DNA of 64,000 nt, taken from positions 310,001 through 374,000 of the forward strand of contig PHBU01000004.1 in the NCBI GenBank assembly GCA_002840685.1. The letters are read 5' to 3'. A program made the position numbers and the translations under genes. Below, piece after piece: positions 38,007 through 46,184 of this stretch (the first letter of the stretch is position 1; each line of letters starts with the position of its first letter). The notes below the pieces were generated by a model that had not been told where the DNA came from, did no database searches, and worked only from the letters and a program-made list of their open reading frames with translations. The DNA is from Chloroflexi bacterium HGW-Chloroflexi-6. Lineage in GTDB: Bacteria; Chloroflexota; Anaerolineae; Anaerolineales; Villigracilaceae.

Positions 38007-39773
38007 ATGGAAAATCGAAGTTTTCAACTTGTGGATGGCAAAGTCATTATTCGTATCAAAGATCGGGCCTGCGATACCCCTGAAGAATTGCTTGCCAGCC
38101 GTCTTTTTTACACGATCTTACGCCGCGCCATTCGCGAGTTGGCCAAGAAGAACTCACGGTTTCTGGCGATTTTCGCAGACCCCGAAATTCGCGAACAAGA
38201 TGTTCGTTTGTTGATAAAAACACTGCAATTCCTGGCAAAACTGCCGATAGCGCATGTTGTCAAGCTGGTGGATGGCGCGGAACAATTTTCCCGTGACATT
38301 GATCTCTTTAGCCAGTTTGTCGAGTATCTCTATAACTACTGGCGCAACTTGGGCCGACTGGTTATTTGCGACTCGGAAGGCAACCGTTTTGACAAACGTC
38401 CTTACCGTACTTTTAACCAGACCATTGAGCAGCTGACTCACCTGGTGCGCGGAACCTATCGTGAAATCCAGGAGAACATTACCGGCGACCACCCGCGGAT
38501 TTACCGTCAAGTACCGGCGGGAGGCGGGATCGCAACGATCGCGCTCCCCAGGCGCTTATCATTACCGGATTATCTCAACGACAAGCTCGAGCATATTCCT
38601 GTCATTCGGCAGGTTCTGCTCTACCCCCCGTTGATCTTTACCCCGCCCATGAACAAAAGATCAGGGATGTTTGAACAAGTCGAACAAAACCCTGCCGAAA
38701 ACCTTGATTTTCGACGAGAAGACTGGTTGTGTTACCCAGCCATGGTTGGGCCACAGCTGATTTTGATCTATTTTTCAATGCGTTTTTTTGAGCATGGCTT
38801 TACACTGAGCAATTTGTTCGAGCTGGCCGATGATAAAGCCCTGGAAAAGACCCCCGACGCTGTTTATTTCTTCGGCATTCCGGACGCTCAATTTCCGAAA
38901 ATTGGCAACTCGCAAACCATCTTTTATGACGACGATGAACATAATATTTTGATCGGCGCGCTGCCGGACAAAGATGAGTTCAGTTACTTTGGGTATCTCA
39001 AGAAAATGGTGCTAACCCTGCACAATATCCGCATGATGAAGCAGGGACGCCTGCCTTTCCACGGCGCGCTTGTGCACCTGATGCTGCGCGGTCAGCGTGG
39101 ATATACTGTGCTGGTAATGGGCGACACCGGCGCAGGCAAATCGGAAACACTCGAAGCCCTGCGTCTGATCGGTTCGGATGACCTGGAAGATGTTATTATC
39201 ATCGCCGACGATATGGGCTCACTCGAAATTGACAGCGCGGGACGCCTGCGTGGTTACGGCACTGAAATTGGCGCTTTTGTGCGCCTGGATGATCTCAATC
39301 CAGGGTATGCCTTTGGACAGATCGACCGCACCATTATTATGAGCCCGAACGAGGTCAATGCTCGCGTGGTTTTGCCAGTCACAACCTACAAAACGGTTGT
39401 TCAGGGTTACCCGGTGGATTTGGTTCTGTATGCCAACAATTACGAAGCGGTCGATGGCGAGCATTCAGCAATCGAGCGCTTTACTGAACTGGAGTTTGCC
39501 TTCGAAACCTTCCGCGCTGGCGCAGTGATGAGCAAAGGAACAACCACCACCCAGGGCAAGGTCGGAACATATTTTGCAAACGTGTTTGGTCCGGCCCAGT
39601 ATATCGAAGAGCATGATGTGCTTGCGCGCCGATACTTTGGGCAGCTTTTCACTTCGGGAACCTATGTGGGCCAGATGCGCACCCAACTGGGCATCTCAGG
39701 GCTGGAGATGACTGGCCCCGAGCAATCGGCGCGGGCATTGTTGGATTTGTTGAAGTCTGGGGAAATTTCTTAA
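38007..39773 (+). CDS. PEP-carboxykinase-related P-loop protein, function unknown
   Basis: A 588-residue soluble protein. The C-terminal half has a PCK-type kinase-1 loop GDTGAGKSETL near residues 371-381, a kinase-2-like IIADDMGSLEID some 30 residues later, and a late segment GKVGTYFANVFGPAQ that recalls the ATP-PCK end motif. The N-terminal 350 residues have no recognisable family and contain no classical PCK oxaloacetate-binding signature. AGGAG precedes the ATG. It could be an ATP-dependent kinase or a diverged carboxykinase; I do not call it pckA. Confidence 0.6.
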   Translation: MENRSFQLVDGKVIIRIKDRACDTPEELLASRLFYTILRRAIRELAKKNSRFLAIFADPEIREQDVRLLIKTLQFLAKLPIAHVVKLVDGAEQFSRDIDLFSQFVEYLYNYWRNLGRLVICDSEGNRFDKRPYRTFNQTIEQLTHLVRGTYREIQENITGDHPRIYRQVPAGGGIATIALPRRLSLPDYLNDKLEHIPVIRQVLLYPPLIFTPPMNKRSGMFEQVEQNPAENLDFRREDWLCYPAMVGPQLILIYFSMRFFEHGFTLSNLFELADDKALEKTPDAVYFFGIPDAQFPKIGNSQTIFYDDDEHNILIGALPDKDEFSYFGYLKKMVLTLHNIRMMKQGRLPFHGALVHLMLRGQRGYTVLVMGDTGAGKSETLEALRLIGSDDLEDVIIIADDMGSLEIDSAGRLRGYGTEIGAFVRLDDLNPGYAFGQIDRTIIMSPNEVNARVVLPVTTYKTVVQGYPVDLVLYANNYEAVDGEHSAIERFTELEFAFETFRAGAVMSKGTTTTQGKVGTYFANVFGPAQYIEEHDVLARRYFGQLFTSGTYVGQMRTQLGISGLEMTGPEQSARALLDLLKSGEIS

Positions 39774-39795
39774 ACGGCCTTTACCTTGCTCAGAG

Positions 39796-40938
39796 CTAAA
39801 ACAGGGCCATCTGCTGGGCCGGGCGTTTGCCATCCAACAGGATAAAGGGTGCAGCTCGGGCAGGGTCAATTCCCAGGGCGCGCAGGCGGCTGATATCTTT
39901 CAGCTTTCCTGTGCGTCTGGCTTTTAAGATGGCTTCGACACCCTTCGGGCCGATTCCCGGCACTCGCAACAGGGCACGCCTGTCAGCCCGGTTGAGTTCC
40001 ACAGGCGTATGAACCAGGTTGATCGTGGCGTAGGCAAGCTTCGGGTCGTTCGCCAGGGGCAGGTTGCCCTCGCCGGTAAACGGTAGATCTTCAATGTCGA
40101 ATCCATAATCCCGCAGCAAAAACGAAGCCTGGTACAACCGGTGCTCGCGGACGGGGTCAACCGCGGCCTTGTTTTCAAGCGGTGTATCGCGGATGGGGTG
40201 AAAAGCCGAAAAATAGGCGCGCTTGAGGCCGAGCCGGCGCACCAGGTAGTTTGTGGTGGCCAGCAGCTCAAGATCAGGCTCATCGGCGCCGCCCGCCACA
40301 AACTGGGTGACAGTTGAGGGCCAGCGGCCCTTCCAGGCGCGGTTGGGGTTTTCTGTCCGGCGGATCTCATCTGCCCAGCGAAGCGGCTGGAGCAGTTCTT
40401 CCATGAAAACCTTGTGTGGGGCCAGGCGCGCCAGCCTTTCGGTGTTGGGCGCTTCAAGGTTGACTGAAACCCGGTCGGCCAGCAGCATGGCGCGTTCAAC
40501 CTGGGCTCGCTCGGAGCCTGGCATAACCTTCAGGTGCAGATAACCGCGAAAATTGAGTTTGTTGCGCAGGATGTCCGCGGTGTCGAGCAGTTTATCCTGA
40601 GTGCGGATGCCGCCGGCGGCGATGCCCGAGCTGAGAAAGACTCCCTCGGCCAAACCGGACTGATTGAGCTGCATGAAGAGCCTGGCAAATTCTTCGGGTT
40701 GGAAAGTGGCGCGCCGAAAATCGCGCCCGGCCCGAAATGGACAGTAGAAGCAGTCACGTTCACAGGTCGACGAGAGCAGGGTCTTGAGCAGTTTGATGCT
40801 CTGTCCGTTGGGCATTTGGGCAGGGTGAACAAAAATCTGATCCTGTTGCTTCTGACTAAAGCATACCGGCTTTTGCTCCAGGTCTGGCTCGAAAGTCATC
40901 TGGTTCGAGAGCATTTTCAGGCGGGTGATGGCATCCAT
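39796..40938 (-). CDS. Putative DNA modification/repair radical SAM protein with HhH
   Basis: Radical SAM protein of 380 residues from the ATG at 40938. The cluster motif CERDCFYC gives Cys59, Cys63 and Cys66. Near the C-terminus a helix-hairpin-helix (LLRVPGIGPKGVEAIL) suggests DNA or RNA binding. This matches the TIGR03916-type proteins thought to act on nucleic acid; the substrate is not established. The small partner protein often found next to it is absent here. There is no ribosome site and the promoter implies a leaderless mRNA. Confidence 0.85.
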   Translation of the reverse strand: MDAITRLKMLSNQMTFEPDLEQKPVCFSQKQQDQIFVHPAQMPNGQSIKLLKTLLSSTCERDCFYCPFRAGRDFRRATFQPEEFARLFMQLNQSGLAEGVFLSSGIAAGGIRTQDKLLDTADILRNKLNFRGYLHLKVMPGSERAQVERAMLLADRVSVNLEAPNTERLARLAPHKVFMEELLQPLRWADEIRRTENPNRAWKGRWPSTVTQFVAGGADEPDLELLATTNYLVRRLGLKRAYFSAFHPIRDTPLENKAAVDPVREHRLYQASFLLRDYGFDIEDLPFTGEGNLPLANDPKLAYATINLVHTPVELNRADRRALLRVPGIGPKGVEAILKARRTGKLKDISRLRALGIDPARAAPFILLDGKRPAQQMALF

Positions 40939-40944
40939 AAAACA

Positions 40945-40973
40945 ATTATAGAACATATGATCTGTAAATGCAA
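40945..40973 (-). promoter_or_regulatory. Promoter for leaderless radical SAM transcript
   Basis: On the minus strand TTGCAT (40973-40968), a 17-bp spacer, then TATAAT (40950-40945). Six bases later comes the ATG at 40938, so the transcript would begin at or next to the start codon. Confidence 0.6.
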
Positions 40974-41002
40974 GCGCCTGAACTTTGTAAAGTTCAGGCG
41001 CT
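40973..41002. terminator. Hairpin after the mannosyltransferase gene
   Basis: A 13-bp stem (40973-40985 with 40990-41002) with a 4-nt loop, 25 bp past the stop at 41027. Its left base touches the -35 of the radical SAM promoter. T-richness is modest. Confidence 0.55.
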
Positions 41003-41026
41003 CAAGGTGAGGGGATGCTGATTTGC

Positions 41027-42334
41027 TCAGGCCACCCAGAAGTCGAAGGCAAATACCGTGGCGAGCAGGGCCATCAGCAGCAGGCTGGCGATCGTCCAGA
41101 CCCGGTCAAAGGCGGGATGCTTGCCCCAGGCTCCGAGCTGCACGAACAGGGCTGGCGCAGCCAACACATAACGGTGAATGCCCTGGGCCGGACCCGAACC
41201 CCACGAGATCAGGAAGACGGCGATGCTAAACCAGGCCAGCTCCGGAAAGTTCTTGCGCGCCTTGAGAATGGCGATCACGGCCACGATCATGCCGAAAAAT
41301 TCAGTGAAGTAATAGGCGCTGTGTTGTGGATTTTTATAGCTTAACATCGTGCGCAGGGCATTTGCCCAGCTATAAAATGAACCGCCAATATCCAGATAGC
41401 CGCGTCCGAAGAAATTGGCTTCAACGTAATCAAAGGCCGCGCCCAGATAAGAAAACTTCCAGATCAGGAAGACGAACAAGGGTGAAAATGCCAGCAGGGC
41501 GCGCAGGAACGGGCGCAGCGGAAGCCCGGAGTGATAAATCTGACTCCACTCCTGGTCGAGGTGATACCACTCGCGGGTCGATATCCAGGTCATGAGCATC
41601 GGGATGATCAGCGCAATGCCGACAGCACGGGTCAGCGTAGCGGCGCAGGCCAGCAAGGCCGCAGCCCACCAAATACGCCGTTTGAGCATCGCCAGGCTGG
41701 AAAAAGCCAGACCAACAAACAAACCTTCGGTGTAAACCTGGGCCAGAAAAAAGCCGGTCGGGAAGATGATCAGGTAAAAAGCTGCGCGCAAGCCGCCTTC
41801 TTCGCCCAGCGCATCGCGCGAAAGATCATAGAGCGATAACATGGCTGCCAGCGCCCCCAAAGCGGAGACGAGCACTCCCGCCAACGTCGCGGTTGCGATG
41901 ACATTCATTCCCAGCAAACTGAGCGGTATCGAAAACAGGCGCACCACGAGCGGGTAAAAGGGCAGGAAGGCATAACTGAGCGAAAGTATCTGGTTTTGAT
42001 AACCAACGGTTGGAATGTGGGTAATGTAATTCGGGATGAACCAACCATCGGGGCTCAGGGCAGGCACGAGCGGATCGTCATAGCCGCCGACAGACATTCC
42101 CAGATAGTATTCTGAATCCCAGGCCACCTGATTGTTCATGAAGGGCTCCATCAGGTAGGCGCGATCGCGCTGATAATTGCCTTCGTATTTGGCTGTTTCA
42201 GTGGTTGTCCAGCCCTGGGCGCGGTCGGGCCATTGCAGATCGATCCGCGCGGTTGCAAGCGCCTGAAAACCGATCACAAGCAGCAGCCAGCCCAACCAGA
42301 TCAACAGGATGGTGCGAACAGTGGGATTTTTCAT
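41027..42334 (-). CDS. PIG-V-like mannosyltransferase
   Basis: A 435-residue polytopic membrane protein with the GT-C layout. The early outer loop has VAWDSEYYLGM with an acidic catalytic candidate, and the central YPLVVRLFSIPLSLLG, FFLAQVYTEGLF and TLTRAVGIALIIP segments follow the PIG-V/GPI-mannosyltransferase-2 pattern. It would transfer a sugar from a polyprenyl-phosphate donor on the outer face. GGAG lies within the end of the upstream permease gene and only 3 bp separate the two. Confidence 0.75.
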   Translation of the reverse strand: MKNPTVRTILLIWLGWLLLVIGFQALATARIDLQWPDRAQGWTTTETAKYEGNYQRDRAYLMEPFMNNQVAWDSEYYLGMSVGGYDDPLVPALSPDGWFIPNYITHIPTVGYQNQILSLSYAFLPFYPLVVRLFSIPLSLLGMNVIATATLAGVLVSALGALAAMLSLYDLSRDALGEEGGLRAAFYLIIFPTGFFLAQVYTEGLFVGLAFSSLAMLKRRIWWAAALLACAATLTRAVGIALIIPMLMTWISTREWYHLDQEWSQIYHSGLPLRPFLRALLAFSPLFVFLIWKFSYLGAAFDYVEANFFGRGYLDIGGSFYSWANALRTMLSYKNPQHSAYYFTEFFGMIVAVIAILKARKNFPELAWFSIAVFLISWGSGPAQGIHRYVLAAPALFVQLGAWGKHPAFDRVWTIASLLLMALLATVFAFDFWVA

Positions 42335-42337
42335 GGT

Positions 42338-43429
42338 TTATTTCTCCATTCCCGTCACAACCATGTCTTGCATAAAGAAACGCTGGAAGATGAAAAGAAC
42401 CAGCACCGGGACAATCATCACCAGCAGCGCTCCGGCTTGCAGCACTTCGGGCGTAAAGTCCAAGGTCTGGTAGGCCTGCACATTGAAGGCGGCCGTGCGC
42501 AGTTTGGGTGCAATCCCAAGATACAGGCTGGCCTGGCGCAGCTCGTTCCAGGTATAGAAGAAATGCAGCAACGCGACTGTTGCCACCGCCGGGATACTCT
42601 GCGGCAGAATGATCGAGAACAGGATGCGCAATGGCCCGGCCCCGTCCAGCATGGCTGCTTCATCAAGATCGCGCGGAATGCTTTTGAAATTCTGGCGCAA
42701 AAGGAAAATGTAAATGGCATTGCCAAAGAAATAGGGCGCGATCAGTGGGTACCAGGTCCCGTTCCATTCAAAAATGCGAACATAAACGAAATAGGTCGGC
42801 ACCAGGGTGATACTTTCCGGGATCAGGATCGTGGCGATCAACAGCAAAAACAGCCACTTGCCGCCGGGAATGCGAAAACGGGAAAAACCATAGGCAACGG
42901 CGATGGAGGCCAGCAGAACCCCAACTTCACTGATTGCGGCAACAATCAGTGTGTTTTTGACCGTCATGGGGAATTTGGCCGCATTCCACAGTTTTGTGAA
43001 ATTATCAAAAGTGGCATTCGGAATATAAATATTCTCCAACTCCCTCCAATTGCCCTCCCAGTGGATGAGTCCCGCTTCGGGGTTGGCAGGATCGACAAAT
43101 TCAGCGTAAGTGCGCTTGCGGACAACGATAGCCAGTTCCCGAACCCCAGCATCGGTGGGTACTTTTAGAACTGGGTAGCTTTTGCCTTCGTACTCAAACT
43201 CAACGTGTCTGGCCGGGTATAAGGGCGAGGCTGCATCAGAGAATTGTTCTTTTTCTTTGAGCGCCGTGACAAACATGTAAGCCAGCGGCGAAAGATAGGC
43301 AATCAGCAAGGTGAAAACAAACAGGTTGATGATGGCCGTACCGGTAAACTCCCACATCTTGAAAGTCAGCGTGGAGGCGCCTGTGTTCCTGAAAAAGCTA
43401 ATATTCCTCAATAAGTTAAAATTCTTCAC
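42338..43429 (-). CDS. Carbohydrate ABC transporter permease, MalG-type
   Basis: Inner-membrane permease of 363 residues with the EAA loop DEAAMLDGAGPLRIL that contacts the ATPase. Between the first and second helices lies an extra outside stretch of about 110 residues (roughly 45-155), larger than in typical MalG-type permeases. The GTG start at 43429 follows GAGGTGA, inside the end of the partner gene, so translation is coupled. No solute-binding protein or ATPase gene is next to it. Confidence 0.88.
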   Translation of the reverse strand: MKNFNLLRNISFFRNTGASTLTFKMWEFTGTAIINLFVFTLLIAYLSPLAYMFVTALKEKEQFSDAASPLYPARHVEFEYEGKSYPVLKVPTDAGVRELAIVVRKRTYAEFVDPANPEAGLIHWEGNWRELENIYIPNATFDNFTKLWNAAKFPMTVKNTLIVAAISEVGVLLASIAVAYGFSRFRIPGGKWLFLLLIATILIPESITLVPTYFVYVRIFEWNGTWYPLIAPYFFGNAIYIFLLRQNFKSIPRDLDEAAMLDGAGPLRILFSIILPQSIPAVATVALLHFFYTWNELRQASLYLGIAPKLRTAAFNVQAYQTLDFTPEVLQAGALLVMIVPVLVLFIFQRFFMQDMVVTGMEK

Positions 43430-44372
43430 GGTTCACCTCGTCGGGGAAATACACCCAGCGATTTGCCGAGCGGAATAAGAAGAAAGTGATGCTCATTGTG
43501 ACAGCAAACATGACCCAGGCCAGGGCGGCGGCATAGCCCAGCCTGAATCTCTCGAAGATCATGAAATTGATATACCCTTCCATTGGCGAAAGAGTGAAAG
43601 AAAACAAGAAGCCTCGGTCAAGCAGCACTGTCCCGCCGAAAGCGCTGGTCAAGTTGATCACCAATGAAAAAAAGATGGCTGGCGAGATCATCGGCAGGGT
43701 GATAAAAATGAAACGCGTAATCGGGCCGGCGCCGTCCACCCGCGCAGCTTCGATAATTTCACGCGGAATCGACTGCATCGCCCCATACATGATCAGAAAT
43801 CCAGGCCCGATGCTCCACATTGCCATCATTACCAGCAAGATGCCGTAAGACAACCCCGTATTCGGGCCAGGGACGGGCGGCAGCCCCAGCGGCTGCATGA
43901 TCAATCGGTTAAGCCAGCCCGCTTGCGGGTCGACAAAGCCCAGGTAAATGAAGAAAATCGCTCCGGCCGGGATAAAGCTGGGCATAAAGAATAGGGGACG
44001 CAAAAAAGGTTTGGCGCGCAGGCGGTCGCTCGAGAAAACGGCAGCCAGGCCAAGCGCCGCAAATAACTGAACCGGAACTGTGAATAGAAAATATCCCAAC
44101 GAGCCGGCCAGGCTCGAGCCGGCGTTAATGTCCCCCAAAACGCGCAAATAATTTTCCAGCCCAACGAAGCGGATTGCGTCAGGGTTGATCATGTAAAAAT
44201 TAGTAAAAGAAATTACCAGCGATGCAACGATCGGCGCCAGCTTTAACAGAATGAATCCCAACAGCCAGGGAGACAAAAATAAAAGACCGATCAATCCCTC
44301 GCGGCGGCGTAATAAATCTTGCGGGTTCTTGCGCGGCGGCGCCAGATCTTTATGCAATACCAAATCGCTCAT
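43416..44372 (-). CDS. Carbohydrate ABC transporter permease, MalF/UgpA-type
   Basis: Permease of 318 residues, six hydrophobic helices, with the EAA loop EAARVDGAGPITRFI. The ATG at 44372 was chosen because AAGGGC lies upstream; the longer reading passes through the operator. It overlaps the MalG-type gene by 14 bp. It is first in its operon and sits behind a LacI-type palindrome, so sugar-responsive repression is likely. Confidence 0.88.
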   Translation of the reverse strand: MSDLVLHKDLAPPRKNPQDLLRRREGLIGLLFLSPWLLGFILLKLAPIVASLVISFTNFYMINPDAIRFVGLENYLRVLGDINAGSSLAGSLGYFLFTVPVQLFAALGLAAVFSSDRLRAKPFLRPLFFMPSFIPAGAIFFIYLGFVDPQAGWLNRLIMQPLGLPPVPGPNTGLSYGILLVMMAMWSIGPGFLIMYGAMQSIPREIIEAARVDGAGPITRFIFITLPMISPAIFFSLVINLTSAFGGTVLLDRGFLFSFTLSPMEGYINFMIFERFRLGYAAALAWVMFAVTMSITFFLFRSANRWVYFPDEVNREEF

Positions 44373-44396
44373 AAGAGTTGCCCTTCTTTGATTATT

Positions 44397-44426
44397 CTGT
44401 AACCGGTTACAGGCGCGATAATTATA
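44397..44426 (-). promoter_or_regulatory. LacI-family operator overlapping the ABC operon promoter
   Basis: A perfect 16-bp palindrome CTGTAACCGGTTACAG at 44397-44412, with the central CG typical of LacI/GalR operators. A TATAAT on the minus strand (44426-44421) lies just upstream, so the palindrome covers the transcription start. No regulator gene is in the window. Confidence 0.75.
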
Positions 44427-44497
44427 ACTGATGGTCAGTATATACACAGAAGCTACTTTGTGCCCTGGTCATTAGTAGAGGATTTGCCTGACTGACG

Positions 44498-44503
44498 TAT
44501 AAT
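44498..44503 (+). promoter_or_regulatory. -10 element adjacent to the NMNAT-like start
   Basis: TATAAT at 44498-44503, then six bases, then ATG at 44510. No ribosome site is seen. The spacing is the same as in the radical SAM and 119-aa genes; no strong -35 is visible. Confidence 0.45.
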
Positions 44504-44509
44504 TTGGGT

Positions 44510-45052
44510 ATGAAATTTTCTCGTCTCGCCATGATCGCGCGTTGGAAACCCCTCCACCTTGGCCAGGCTGCGGTGATACGCGGGCTGTGCGCGGCGGGGG
44601 GGCAGGTTATTCTTGGCATAGGAAGCTCCAACCGCTACAACGCCCGCAACCCTTTCACCCTGGAAGAAACTCAGGAAATGCTGAAAATTGCCATCGGGGA
44701 GCGTGAAAATGTGCAGATCCTACCCATCCCGGATCTGGATGACGGCCCGCGCTGGCGCTTGATGGTTAAAGAAACGTTGGGGACTCTTGACCTGTTCGTC
44801 AGCGACAACCCATACGTCGCCAACCTGCTGAGCGAATTCTACCGGATCGAACGCCCCGTCGCCTTTGTGCCGGCCAATGAGCGGATTCGCGTCAACGGGA
44901 CGATGGTGCGCGAGGCCATCGCGCGCGGCGAAGATTGGCAGTTCCTCGTCCCGCTTGAGATCGCAGAATACATCCTCAGCCGCAAACTCGACCAGCGCAT
45001 CCGGCGTGAATTTGGCTTGCAAATTCTGGCAGATGCGGTAAAATATAAATAG
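44510..45052 (+). CDS. Nicotinamide-nucleotide adenylyltransferase-like protein
   Basis: A 180-residue nucleotidyltransferase. The HxGH-type motif appears as PLHLGQ, and the late ISTxxR equivalent as NGTMVREAI, as in archaeal-type NMN adenylyltransferases, which join NMN or a similar substrate to AMP. The second His of HxGH is Gln here. NadE lies 2.5 kb downstream, supporting an NAD role. The start is likely leaderless. Confidence 0.78.
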   Translation: MKFSRLAMIARWKPLHLGQAAVIRGLCAAGGQVILGIGSSNRYNARNPFTLEETQEMLKIAIGERENVQILPIPDLDDGPRWRLMVKETLGTLDLFVSDNPYVANLLSEFYRIERPVAFVPANERIRVNGTMVREAIARGEDWQFLVPLEIAEYILSRKLDQRIRREFGLQILADAVKYK

Positions 45053-45081
45053 TGTACAATATACACTTACAAACAAGAAAA

Positions 45082-45140
45082 ACCTGACAGGTCTCCGAAG
45101 CAAGCCTGTTGGGAAAATCAATACCAAAGACCTGTCAGGT
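45082..45140. repeat. Inverted repeat ACCTGACAGGTCT
   Basis: Arm 45082-45094 is the exact reverse complement of 45128-45140; each arm is itself nearly palindromic (ACCTGWCAGGT). It lies between the NMNAT-like and VWA genes and could form a 13-bp hairpin with a 33-nt loop. Confidence 0.75.
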
Positions 45141-45163
45141 CTATTTGAATCAGGAGGCTTTTT

Positions 45164-46129
45164 ATGTATTCGTGGGATGAAGATACAACTGATTGGCGCG
45201 GCACCGCAAAATACGCCTACGCTCCGGCTCCGGCAGGTTCGAAGAGAGGGGAGGCGGCCGAACGCGCCAAAGCTGCCGGCCCACGCGCCTATGGCGGCAA
45301 AAACGCGCCCAACGAAAAGATCATCGACCCGAAGAAACGCATCCGCTCTGAATCGAAAAACCCGATCATCGTTGCGGTTGATGTGACCGGTTCGATGGCC
45401 AGCTGGCCGGCCGAGATTTTCGACCGCCTGCCGCTGCTGTTCAATACCCTTTCGCAATATCGCCCGGATGTTGAGATCTGCTTCGCCGCGATTGGCGATG
45501 CCGCCGTGGACCACTGGCCCTTACAGGTAACCACCTTTGCCAGCGGATTCGATCTGGAACAGTTGCTCGGCTCGATCTACGGTGAAGGCGGCGGTGGGGA
45601 TGCCCCCGAAAGCTACGGTCTGTTCGCCAACTGGGTCAACACCCATGTCGAAGCGCCAAAAGCCGAAGAAATGCCCTTCCTGATTGTCTTTGGCGATATC
45701 ACCATGCATAAGACCGTCCCTGCCGGGCAGATCGGCCATTACCTTGGCGATAAAACCCAGGATATGGATGCAATCGCCGAATGGCAGCGGGTTGCCAAAA
45801 AGTGGAATACCTGGTTCCTGCGCCGCCCGACCGGCAAACCCGGCGACCAGGTCGATGAACAGTGGAGCGAGGCCATCGGTGCCCAGAAAATCATCCGCAT
45901 CGAGGACGAGCAGCGCGCCGTCGATTACGCCATGGGGCTGATCGCGCGCTCCTGGGGTTATTTTGGCGATTTCGAAGATAATATGCGCGCCCGTCAGGAT
46001 GAAACCAAAGTCGAACAAGTCAGCAAGGTGATCAAGATGATCTGCCCAACCTGCGGCGGGCCCATCCCGACCAGCGCCAGCGGTCTGTTCAAGTGCAGTT
46101 ATTGTGGCACAACCTTGAAATTGTCATAA
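45164..46129 (+). CDS. VWA-domain protein with C-terminal zinc ribbon
   Basis: A 321-residue soluble protein. After a basic, low-complexity N-terminus (1-65) comes a von Willebrand A-like domain with a MIDAS-type motif DVTGSM (Asp73, Thr75, Ser77), then a C-terminal zinc ribbon (Cys294, Cys297, Cys311, Cys314). It would bind a metal and protein partner. AGGAGG precedes the ATG. A 34-bp palindrome separates it from the pyruvate-kinase-like gene. Its function is unknown. Confidence 0.7.
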   Translation: MYSWDEDTTDWRGTAKYAYAPAPAGSKRGEAAERAKAAGPRAYGGKNAPNEKIIDPKKRIRSESKNPIIVAVDVTGSMASWPAEIFDRLPLLFNTLSQYRPDVEICFAAIGDAAVDHWPLQVTTFASGFDLEQLLGSIYGEGGGGDAPESYGLFANWVNTHVEAPKAEEMPFLIVFGDITMHKTVPAGQIGHYLGDKTQDMDAIAEWQRVAKKWNTWFLRRPTGKPGDQVDEQWSEAIGAQKIIRIEDEQRAVDYAMGLIARSWGYFGDFEDNMRARQDETKVEQVSKVIKMICPTCGGPIPTSASGLFKCSYCGTTLKLS

Positions 46130-46139
46130 CCCCCCTCTG

Positions 46140-46173
46140 GTCCCCCCATTTTCGAATTCGAAAATGGGGGGAC
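46140..46173. repeat. Perfect 34-bp palindrome
   Basis: A perfect palindrome with 17-bp arms and no loop, centred at 46156/46157 on an AATT. It begins 11 bp after the VWA stop and ends 11 bp before the next ATG. As RNA it would form a very stable hairpin; as DNA it could be a cruciform or protein site. Confidence 0.85.
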
Positions 46174-46184
46174 GGGAATACTTA

